In this document: positions 42,908 through 51,600 of the stretch, in pieces | Numbering within the stretch: the first letter of the stretch is position 1 | Layout of the letters: each line of letters opens with the position of its first letter | Origin: Phaeobacter sp. A36a-5a | Lineage (GTDB): Bacteria > Pseudomonadota > Alphaproteobacteria > Rhodobacterales > Rhodobacteraceae | NCBI RefSeq assembly: GCF_037911135.1 | Contig: NZ_JBBLYU010000005.1 | Span: 161,790 to 225,789 of the forward strand | DNA: 64,000 nucleotides | Direction: 5' to 3' | Program-made: the position numbers and the translations under genes | Notes under the pieces: generated by a model | Told to the model about the DNA's origin: nothing | The model's database searches: none | The model's input: only the letters and a program-made list of their open reading frames with translations

Positions 42908-42918
42908 GATGGCCTCAT

Positions 42919-42936
42919 GTAATTGTATAACATTAC
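42919..42936. promoter_or_regulatory. Zur box next to znuA
   Basis: GTAATTGTATAACATTAC, an imperfect 18-bp dyad (14 of 18 symmetric) of the alphaproteobacterial Zur-box type, 12 bp from the znuA start. Zinc-loaded Zur here would block znuA. Confidence 0.75.
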
Positions 42937-42950
42937 GGCAGTTGATAAAC

Positions 42951-42968
42951 GTCATAACATAACATATC
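42951..42968. promoter_or_regulatory. Second Zur-like box next to zur
   Basis: GTCATAACATAACATATC; its reverse complement begins GATATGTTATG, like known Zur boxes. It lies 36 bp before the zur start and 32 bp from the first box (start to start), so both divergent promoters can be repressed. Confidence 0.65.
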
Positions 42969-43003
42969 AACCCCGAAAGAGAGACCGCCCAACGGAGCCT
43001 CAG

Positions 43004-43486
43004 ATGGACCCCATCGGATTTCATGCGCACGACCACAGCCATTGCATAAACGACGGTATCGCCGTTGCAGATGCCCATTGCCGTGCACATGGCCTGCAAT
43101 TCACCCCGGTACGCCGCCGCGTGCTGGAAATCCTGCTCCAGGCCCATCGCGCCATGGGCGCCTATGATCTGCTCGACATCCTGCGCGACGAAGGGCTTGG
43201 ATCACAGCCACCAATCGCCTATCGCGCCTTGGATTTTCTGGTGAAGAACGGCTTTGTGCACAAGATCGAACGACTCAACGCCTTTGTGGCCTGTAGCCAT
43301 CCCGGCGACGATCACGCGCCGGTCTTCATGATCTGCCGCACCTGCAACGCGGTTGCCGAAGCCCCCTCGCAAACCACCAACGGTCGTCTGGGAACTGCCG
43401 CCCGCGAGGCAGGATTCCTGATCGAACGGACGGTGATGGAGGCCGAGGGCCTGTGCCCCAAATGCCAGCAGGACGACGCGCAATGA
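43004..43486 (+). CDS. zur: Zinc uptake regulator Zur (Fur family)
   Basis: A 160-aa Fur-family repressor with the winged helix RRRVLEILLQAHRAMGAYDLLDILRDEG, metal-site residues HPGDDHAP, and two C-x2-C pairs (ICRTC and LCPKC) for structural zinc. The N-terminus is His-rich (HAHDHSH). The ATG at 43004 has CGGAG upstream. Divergent from znuA and overlapping znuC by ATGA, so it autoregulates the zinc uptake locus. Confidence 0.94.
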   Translation: MDPIGFHAHDHSHCINDGIAVADAHCRAHGLQFTPVRRRVLEILLQAHRAMGAYDLLDILRDEGLGSQPPIAYRALDFLVKNGFVHKIERLNAFVACSHPGDDHAPVFMICRTCNAVAEAPSQTTNGRLGTAAREAGFLIERTVMEAEGLCPKCQQDDAQ

Positions 43487-44262
43487 CACTGGTCAATCTG
43501 GACGGCGTCACCGTACGCCACAATGCCAACCCCGTGCTGCACAACGTCGACTTTGCCATTAACCCCGGAGAGATTGTCACGATCGTCGGCCCCAATGGCT
43601 CCGGCAAATCGACCTTTTTGCGCACCATCATTGGCGCGCTGAGTCCCACCCGTGGCACCGTGTCAAAGGCGCCGGGACTTCGGATCGGCTATGTGCCGCA
43701 AAAACTGCATATCGACCCGACGCTCCCGCTGACAGTGCGCCGCTTCCTGAGCCTGCCCAGCCCCGTGACCGACGCCGCAGCACGAACAGCGCTAGAGCAA
43801 GCGGGCGCCGGGCAGCTGATGAAACGCCAGATGACCGGTCTTTCGGGAGGTCAGTTCCAGCGAGTTCTGCTGGCGCGCGCCCTGCTGTGCGATCCACAGC
43901 TGTTGATCCTTGATGAGGCCACGCAGGGGCTGGACCAGCCCGGATCAGCCGCCTTCTACCAGCAGATTGAACAGCTGCGCCGCGATCTGGGCTGCGCCAT
44001 TCTGATGGTCAGTCACGAATTGCACGTGGTTATGGCCGCGTCGGACCGGGTGATTTGCCTCAACGGTCATATCTGTTGCGAAGGCGCGCCTGCGCATGTC
44101 GCCTCCGCCCCGGAATACCGGGCGCTGTTCGGCACCGGGACCCAAGGCGCTCTGGCGCTATACCGGCACGAACACAATCATTCCCATGATCACAGCTGCG
44201 GTCATGATCACGCGCATGACCCGCAACCTGCAACGCCCGATCTGGTGAGACAACAGTCATGA
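43483..44262 (+). CDS. znuC: Zinc ABC transporter ATPase ZnuC with His-rich tail
   Basis: A 259-aa ATPase: Walker A GPNGSGKST, signature LSGGQFQRVLLARAL, Walker B LLILDEATQGLD. The C-terminal 30 residues are His/Asp-rich (HEHNHSHDHSCGHDHAHD), which is common in ZnuC and may sense cytoplasmic zinc. It overlaps zur and znuB by ATGA on both sides. Confidence 0.95.
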   Translation: MTLVNLDGVTVRHNANPVLHNVDFAINPGEIVTIVGPNGSGKSTFLRTIIGALSPTRGTVSKAPGLRIGYVPQKLHIDPTLPLTVRRFLSLPSPVTDAAARTALEQAGAGQLMKRQMTGLSGGQFQRVLLARALLCDPQLLILDEATQGLDQPGSAAFYQQIEQLRRDLGCAILMVSHELHVVMAASDRVICLNGHICCEGAPAHVASAPEYRALFGTGTQGALALYRHEHNHSHDHSCGHDHAHDPQPATPDLVRQQS

Positions 44263-45056
44263 CAATCTTCGACAGCTTTCTGATCCGCGCCGCTTTTGCA
44301 GGCGTCGGTGTTGCCCTTGCGGCGGCCCCTTTGGGCTGTTTCGTGGTCTGGCGACGGATGGCGTATTTTGGTGATGCCACGGCCCACGCCTCCATCCTCG
44401 GCATCGCAATTGCGCTCAGCTTCGACACGTCGATTTTTGTCGGCGTCCTTGCCATGGCCCTGATCATGGCGACGGTTGTCTCAACCCTCAGCGGTCGGGG
44501 CTATGCCGTTGACACGCTGCTCGGGGTGCTCGCTCATTCATCGCTGGCATTTGGTCTTGTGGCCGTCTCTTTCCTGCATGGTGTACGGCTGGATCTGATG
44601 GCCTATCTCTTCGGCGATATCCTTGCGGTCAATGGTCAGGATCTCATGATCATCTGGGGCGGCGCAATCCTTGTTGTGGCCCTGTTGTGGTGGCGTTGGT
44701 CCGCCCTGCTGACCGCGACCTTGAACCCGGATCTGGCCTACGCCGCAGGCATTGATCCGCGCCGCGAACAACTGGTGCTGACCCTGGCGCTGGCGGTTGT
44801 GGTCGCCGTAGCGATCAAGGTTGTCGGCGTTCTGCTTATTGCAGCCATGCTGATCATCCCGGCCGCCACCGCGCGCCCGTTTGCCGCGACACCGGAACGC
44901 ATGACGGTGATTGCAGCCATCACGGGCGCGATCTCGGCGTTGGGCGGATTGCAACTGGCGTTCATGTTCGACACGCCCACCGGGCCGACAATTGTCTGCC
45001 TCGCCGCGAGCCTGTTTGCCCTGTCGAGCCTCAAGCAGCTCTTCAGCCGAGCCTGA
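44259..45056 (+). CDS. znuB: Zinc ABC transporter permease ZnuB
   Basis: A 265-aa ABC-3 family permease with about eight membrane helices; family marks are FGDATAHASILGIAIA near residue 35 and AAMLIIPAATARPFA near residue 195. Last gene of zur-znuC-znuB. The 148 bp after it (45057-45204) show no gene or clear hairpin. Confidence 0.95.
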   Translation: MTIFDSFLIRAAFAGVGVALAAAPLGCFVVWRRMAYFGDATAHASILGIAIALSFDTSIFVGVLAMALIMATVVSTLSGRGYAVDTLLGVLAHSSLAFGLVAVSFLHGVRLDLMAYLFGDILAVNGQDLMIIWGGAILVVALLWWRWSALLTATLNPDLAYAAGIDPRREQLVLTLALAVVVAVAIKVVGVLLIAAMLIIPAATARPFAATPERMTVIAAITGAISALGGLQLAFMFDTPTGPTIVCLAASLFALSSLKQLFSRA

Positions 45057-45204
45057 GGCAACACCGCAGCACCAGGAATATGCGCCAGGAAACCCTCATC
45101 AGCAAACACCGCAGGCCGGATCAGCAATCGGTCGCCGTCAACCAGGGGGTTATTGCCTGATCGCGGCGGTTCTGTCGGCTGGCGCCCGGTGCCATCAGGT
45201 GGCG

Positions 45205-47487
45205 TCAGGTTCCGGTCTTCAGCAACGGGCCGCATTCCACCCATTTGCTTACCGCTCCAAGCAGGGCCTTCTTGTTGATCGGTTTGCTCAGGAAGTCATC
45301 CATGCCTGCGGCAAGGCATTCCTCGCGGTGGGACTGCAGGGCATTTGCCGTCAACGCGACGACCGGACAGCGGCGCATCCCCTGCTCTCGTTCGAGCTGA
45401 CGGATTTCAGCCGTCGCATCTATCCCGTCTTTGACCGGCATCATCATATCCATCAGCACGATATCCGGCTGGTGTTCCGCAAACATGGTCACCGCCTCCT
45501 CACCATTCGCGGCGATCAAGACTTCGATGGGAGCCGCCTTCAACATGCGTGATACGACGAGCTGGTTGGTTCGATTGTCCTCCGCCAGCAGCAGTTTCAC
45601 CTGCGGTATGGCCTCCATATCATCCGCGACCGGTGGCTGAACCGTGTCCTGAGGTGCATCGGCGGGTATCTCGAGCACCCGACTCATAACCGACTGGAGT
45701 TGCGCTGCACGCAGTGGCTTCAGCGCAACTTCGCAGCGACCCAGATGTTCGCGTGCGGCCCGGTCCAGCGTATTTTCAACCGAGGACAGGATAACGATCG
45801 GCAGATCGCGATATTCCGGGATATCTCGGATCCGCTCTGCCAACTCTTTCCCATCCATCCCGGGCATCTGGAAATCTTGAAGAATGACGTCGAAACGCAC
45901 ACCGTCGTGACGTGCATCCAGCAGAATCTCCAGCGCCTGATGGGCCGATCCGGCGGCGATGCTTTTCACCCCCCAGGTCGCCAACCGCTCAGTCAGAATA
46001 ATCCTGTTGAGTTCCAGATCATCAACAACCAGTGCCCGCAGCCCCTTGAAATCCCGCTCATCCTGAGCAGGCTTCGGCTGGTTGGGCCGGATCCGCAGTG
46101 GCAGCTCAATGGTGAACACCGAGCCCTTGCCCAGTTCCGACCGTACAGAGATCCGCCCGCCCATCAGCGCAAGCAAGCGCGTGGATATCGCAAGGCCCAG
46201 TCCGGTGCCCTCATAATTGCGGGTCGCGGCTCCGTCGGCCTGCTCAAAGGCATTGAAAATCAGGTCCAGCCGGTCCTCCGGTATGCCGGTGCCGGTATCG
46301 GTGACCGAAATACGCAGATCCGTGTAGCCATCCTCAGACTCGCCTGAGACCTCGATATAGACATAGCCGCTGCCGGTGAACTTCACCGCGTTACCCGCCA
46401 CATTGGTCAGGATCTGGCGGATACGACCAACGTCGCCGTCGTAACATTCCGGCAGGTTCGGATCATAGCGAAGTGTCACCTCGACATTCTTCTCCGCGGC
46501 TTTGGGCGACAACAGTGTCACGACGTCCTCAATTGCGGTCTGCAAGTTAAAGGGCGCGCGGTCCAGCTCCATCTTGCCCGCCTCGATCTTCGAAAAATTC
46601 AGAATGTCGTTGATGATCGTCAGCAGCGCCGAGCCAGACTTGGCAATCGTCTCGGCATACATGGTCTGGTCTTCGTCCAGATCCGTCTCCAGGATCAGTT
46701 CCGCCATGCCGATGACGCCATTCATCGGAGTGCGGATTTCATGGGACATATTGGCCAGGAATTCGGATTTGGCCCGGTTGGCGATATCAGCCGATTTCCG
46801 CGCCTCATCCAATGCGTACTCACGCTCGTCCCGCTCTTCAAAGGTATCCTCAAGCACACCGACAGAGAAATCCAAGGCCCGAAACTCGCGCGAGGCAAAC
46901 CAGGGCAGCCGGGCCTGCCGGTTCGACAAACCGGCGATCGCATCCGACATGCGCTGGTGAATGATCTGCAATGGGCGCAATGCCAGCACGCTCACCAGTA
47001 TCAGCACCAGAATGGACAGCACTGCCACGGCCACCACCGTCCACATGATGGTCTGGCTGACCTTGTGCTGAACCATTGCCTGCCCCTCACGGGTAGACCA
47101 GTGAACAACCATATTGCCAAAATCGAACCCGTCGAGCGTGATCGGGCGGTCATACATCACAAAGTCATCCGGCCCCACCTGATCCGTACGGCCCGCCTCC
47201 GCGATCGGAGTACCCGCGCTATCCTGGATCTGGATCTTCAGGAGTTTGGGATTGCGGGTAATCGCCTCGGTCAATCCGGTTTCCAGCACCGGCACATCTT
47301 CGACGATGATCGATTCAAGCATCAGCCCGCTCAGCAACGAGATGGTCAGCTCAGCCTGCTCTTTCAATTGGTCCTGCAGGTTGCGGGTCTCGTAGCGGCG
47401 CGCAACATCGCCGATCGCCACCGCCACCAGCAGGGCAGCCAGCGACAATGACAAGACGATCTGAAAGAGTATGCCCGTACGTTTCAT
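45205..47487 (-). CDS. Hybrid sensor histidine kinase with two receiver domains
   Basis: A 760-aa inner-membrane kinase: membrane helices at about residues 7-27 and 147-172 flank a periplasmic domain; then a HAMP-like segment, HisKA with His 249 (NMSHEIRTPMNG), HATPase (NVAGNAVKFT, DTGTGIP, GTGLGLAIS), and two receivers (about 490-605 and 630-745; Asp in ILQDFQMPGMDG and VLMDMMMPVKDG). No HPt domain is present, so an outside phosphotransfer protein is needed. It follows the PhnD-like gene by 20 nt and has CGAGG before the ATG; that protein probably supplies the signal. Confidence 0.95.
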   Translation of the reverse strand: MKRTGILFQIVLSLSLAALLVAVAIGDVARRYETRNLQDQLKEQAELTISLLSGLMLESIIVEDVPVLETGLTEAITRNPKLLKIQIQDSAGTPIAEAGRTDQVGPDDFVMYDRPITLDGFDFGNMVVHWSTREGQAMVQHKVSQTIMWTVVAVAVLSILVLILVSVLALRPLQIIHQRMSDAIAGLSNRQARLPWFASREFRALDFSVGVLEDTFEERDEREYALDEARKSADIANRAKSEFLANMSHEIRTPMNGVIGMAELILETDLDEDQTMYAETIAKSGSALLTIINDILNFSKIEAGKMELDRAPFNLQTAIEDVVTLLSPKAAEKNVEVTLRYDPNLPECYDGDVGRIRQILTNVAGNAVKFTGSGYVYIEVSGESEDGYTDLRISVTDTGTGIPEDRLDLIFNAFEQADGAATRNYEGTGLGLAISTRLLALMGGRISVRSELGKGSVFTIELPLRIRPNQPKPAQDERDFKGLRALVVDDLELNRIILTERLATWGVKSIAAGSAHQALEILLDARHDGVRFDVILQDFQMPGMDGKELAERIRDIPEYRDLPIVILSSVENTLDRAAREHLGRCEVALKPLRAAQLQSVMSRVLEIPADAPQDTVQPPVADDMEAIPQVKLLLAEDNRTNQLVVSRMLKAAPIEVLIAANGEEAVTMFAEHQPDIVLMDMMMPVKDGIDATAEIRQLEREQGMRRCPVVALTANALQSHREECLAAGMDDFLSKPINKKALLGAVSKWVECGPLLKTGT

Positions 47488-47507
47488 GGGAGACCTCGGT
47501 GACGACG

Positions 47508-48389
47508 CTAAAATGCCTGGCTCTGCTCCATCGCATCGCGGATCAGGTCGTAGTCGGAGTCGGCCCCCTGAAGAAAGCCGTTTTTGGACACTCGGCGCAC
47601 GATCTCTTCATTTTCTGACGACAGCATGATCTCCCGCATGGCCAGCAGCACCTCCTCCGAGAGGGTCGAGGATGCAAGCCAGGGTTTTGTCACATTATCA
47701 AAGCTCGCCAAGATCCGAATCGGCACCCCTTTGGCGATCAGTTTCTTGTAGGTGCTCTCTTTCAGGGCACCTGCCGTGAATTTTCCGGCGCCAACCGCCT
47801 CCCCCACCAGATCGTGGCGGCCGAGGTACTCATAGGTATGCAGATCACCGCTGTCGATCCCGGCCTCAAGCAGCTGGCTTTGGGCGAGGTAGCGCCCGAT
47901 CGTCGACAGCTCATCCCCGAAGGCAAAGCTGAGCCCTGCAAGATCCGACAGGTGAGTGATGGTGCTGTCGCGATGCACGACGATCACACCCTTAAAACGC
48001 TTGCGCCCCTTCTTGGATTCCATGGCAACGATCCTGATGTCGGGGTTCTGTTTCATCACATGCACATAAGAGGCCGGACCGAAACGCGCGAAATCCACCT
48101 CGCCATTGGCGAGTTGGTCGATACCCTCTTGATATTCCTTGGCAACTGTCATCCGAATGACAACTTTTTCGCCCAGCACCTCGCCCAGACGGTTCGACAG
48201 GAACGTCAGGAAGGGGCGGTATTTCTTAACCGTTACCGTCGGTTTATCCGCGGCATAGGTCCCAAACGTCAGGGTTATTTCGGCGCGTGCTGTCATCGGC
48301 GCCAGCAGCGCCATCAGACAGACACAGAATACCAACCACAGGCGGCCCATGCCGGCTGGCTTATTATGATGTTTCGAAGCGGTTTGCAT
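47508..48389 (-). CDS. PhnD-like periplasmic binding protein paired with a kinase
   Basis: A 293-aa periplasmic binding protein of the phosphate/phosphite/phosphonate (PhnD) type, with signal peptide (about residues 10-32, cleavage near ARA-E). Family marks are FGTYAADKPTVTVKKYRPFLTFLSNRLGE, and GEVDFARFGPASYV near residue 95. No ABC permease or ATPase lies nearby; instead a hybrid kinase follows, so it probably acts as a sensor that presents its ligand to the kinase. I chose the ATG at 48389 (GGAG 6 nt upstream). The ligand may be an oxyanion or phosphonate; unknown. Confidence 0.9.
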   Translation of the reverse strand: MQTASKHHNKPAGMGRLWLVFCVCLMALLAPMTARAEITLTFGTYAADKPTVTVKKYRPFLTFLSNRLGEVLGEKVVIRMTVAKEYQEGIDQLANGEVDFARFGPASYVHVMKQNPDIRIVAMESKKGRKRFKGVIVVHRDSTITHLSDLAGLSFAFGDELSTIGRYLAQSQLLEAGIDSGDLHTYEYLGRHDLVGEAVGAGKFTAGALKESTYKKLIAKGVPIRILASFDNVTKPWLASSTLSEEVLLAMREIMLSSENEEIVRRVSKNGFLQGADSDYDLIRDAMEQSQAF

Positions 48390-48616
48390 CATCGTCTCCA
48401 GTCTGAATCCAGGCGCTGCCCGATCGGTGGTCTCGCGCATCTGTTTACCCTGAATAGTGAGAAAATTTGGTTAAGTGGCCCTGAAATAGTATAAATAATT
48501 TTACGGCTCGCCTCAGAGCGTGGCATGAATATTAACGTTTCAGTAACGATTTCAGCGCTCTTTTATAAAATTCATCATAAATTTGAAGATCGGGCAGAAG
48601 CCCGGCAGGACCTCCC

Positions 48617-51600
48617 GTGATCAAAAACCACATAATTTCCCGCAGACCCGTTCCCCGCCTATTGCTTGCGGCCGCCCTTTTTTCCGGCTTCGCCCCCGCT
48701 GCTGCCTGGGCCATTCCCTCACCGGAACTGGTGATCGGATCGGTATCATCCCTGTCGCAGGTGCTGGCCGTGGCGATCGCGATGATGTCGGGTCTCGGCG
48801 CGGTGGTTGCGGCGAAGCTTGGTCTGAAGCCGAAGAGCACTGCGGTGGCAACACGTTATCCGGTCCGATTGATCACCGGTCTGGTGCTGGCGGCGCTGAC
48901 ACTGGCCCTTATGAATTACTGGCAGTTCAGCAGCCAGCGGGTGGCGGAGCAGGCGCGCCTGCAGGCAACCCTCATGCGGCCGGCGCAGTTTGACGGAACC
49001 AAGATCAAGGACGCGGCGCTGAAAGAGACAAGTTTTTCGCGCCAGTCAGATCATCCGCTTGCGATGTCGACAGCCGACGCCGCCGCCGCGTTGGAGGATG
49101 GCAACACATTGTTCTACGACATCCGCGAAACCGGCGAAAATGCCATGGGCACCCTGCCCGGCGCGACCCATATCCGTTTTCCGGACTTCGTCGAGAGCCA
49201 GCCGGTCAAACCCGGCCAGAAGGTCGTGCTGTTCTGCCATAACGGCAACCGCAGCTCGGAAACCTGCGCCAAGCTGGCGGCGATGGGCATCGACTGCAGC
49301 TTCATCGCCGGCGGAATCGAGAAATGGATTGTCGAAGGGCGCGCGTTCTCTGACAAGGACGTGAAATCCCTCTCTGACCTGCGTGCCATTCCGGAATATC
49401 CCGGTCGTGATGTGCTGCTCAGCACTGCGGATTTCACCGAGTTGATGAACACCGAGGACCTGCAGATCGTCGATACCCGCTACCCCGGGGATTTTGAGGC
49501 GGGCCACCTTCCCGGCGCGGTGAACATTCCGATCCGCAAGATGACAACCGCCGATCTGATGCAGCGCATCAGTGAACTTGATCCGACCAAACCAACGCTG
49601 GCGGCCTGCTACGACCGTCGCAGCTGTTTCATGAGCCAGGTTTTGGGGCTGGAGCTGTCGCAGAAGGGGTTCGATTTCCGTGGCCGCTACACCCTGCCAT
49701 GGGAGTATTTTGTCGCCCCCAAGCCGAAGCCTCATGTGCAGGCCTGGCTTGCCGATCAGCAAAGCGGCCTCTGGGACAAGGCGATCTCGGCGCTGGCCGC
49801 CGCGCTGCTCTGGGTGCATGAGCGCAGCCATATCCTGCTGGGTCTGCTCGCCCTCTCCCTGATCACCCGGATCATGATCCTGCCAGTGGCGTTGAAATCT
49901 GAACGCGACCAGATCACCACCAGTGAGACCGCCGATGAGATGAAGGCGCTGAAGGAAGAACTGGCCCATGACCCGGTGCGCAAGGCGCGCGCGGTGCAGG
50001 CGTTCTACAAGGACAAGGGCCTGACGCCGATGAAGAACCTCACCGCGCTGCTGTTCCTGCCGGTGATGATGCTGGGCGTCTCCGCCGCGCAAGAGGCCAG
50101 CGTCAGCCTTCAGACCCCGTTCCTGTGGATGGCGGATCTCGGAGCGCCCGATCCTCTGTTCATCATGCCGGTGCTGTTCTGCGCGCTCGCCGCCGTCTAT
50201 CTGCTCTGGGCCGTGGCCAAGACCCCGCGCCAGAAAACCCTGTGGATGGTGCTGGGCATGCCTGCGCTATTTGCCATGGTGTTCAGCCTCTCGGGCGCCG
50301 CCAATGCCTATCTCTGCTTCAGCCTGACGCTCTTGCTGATGCAGCGCGCCTATGTCACCGGCATGCACCGCAAACTGGCTGAGGCGCTGTCGCTGCGCGC
50401 CCACAAGCGCCGCCTCGCCAAACTGCCGCGCGGTGTGATCCCAATGGGCTACACCGAGGAGCTGGAGCACGCCGGCAATAAGGCGCTGCGCCTGTCCATT
50501 CTCAAAAACGCAGGGCTACCGGTGCCGGGCGGCGTAGTCTTGCGCTCCGATGCAATTCACGATTATCGCGAGATGCCCGACGCCCGAAAAGACGCATATG
50601 CCGCATATGTTTATCGGCTGGCTGGCGGCAAGCCGGTCGCCGTGCGCTCCTCGGCCAGCAACGAAGATGGCGCTGACCAGAGTTTTGCTGGAGTGTTCGA
50701 ATCCGTGCTGGACGTCACCGCGGAGACCATGCGCGCCGCCTTGGATGAAGTTGTGACCAGCTTCTCGTCCGAGCGCGCCGCCAGCTATTCGGGCGAGGGC
50801 GACAGCACCGATCAGGGCAACATTGTAGTGCAGGAGATGGTGCAGGCAGACTACGCCGGCGTTCTCTTCACCCAGGATCCGATGGCCCCCGGCATGTGCA
50901 TGATCGAATGGGTCGAAGGCTGCGGCGAGGATCTGGTCTCTGGCCGCGTCACCCCGACGTCCTTGCGCTTTGGCCGCTATTCGGGCTTGCCTGCGGCGGA
51001 AGATCAGGACCAGACGCTGGACATGGCGCCGCTGCTGGCGCTTGGCCGCCAGATCGAGGAGACCTTTGGCTGCCCGCAGGATGTGGAATGGGCCTATGCA
51101 AACGGCCAGTTCCAGATCGTGCAAAGCCGCGACATTACCACCCTGTCGCTTGGAACCGAAGCTGAGCGGATCCGGCTTCAGGAATGGCGCGATCTGCTGG
51201 ACCATTACGCCGGGGTGGATCCGGATAAGCCGCTGCTGGAACAGGATGAGATGTCCGAAGTGCTGCCGCGCCCAACCCCGCTGTCTTTCTCGCTGATGGG
51301 CAGCCTCTGGGCGCCGGGCGGCAGCGTCGATCTGGCCTGCCGCGCCTTGAGCGTCCCCTATAACCTGCCGGAAGGCCGGGCGGGTCATCTGGTGAACCTC
51401 TTTGGCAAGACCTACGTCGATGTCGGCCTAAAAGAGCAGATGACGCTGAAACTGACCGCCGCCAAGGCCAAGCAGCTGCGCAGGCAGGCCCGCCCGATGA
51501 TCACCCACATGCGCGAGGAGGTGCTGCCCCAGCTCACCGATCAGCTGGCGTTCTGGCAGGCTGTGGACTACACCGCCCTGCCCCGCCAGAAACAGCTCGA

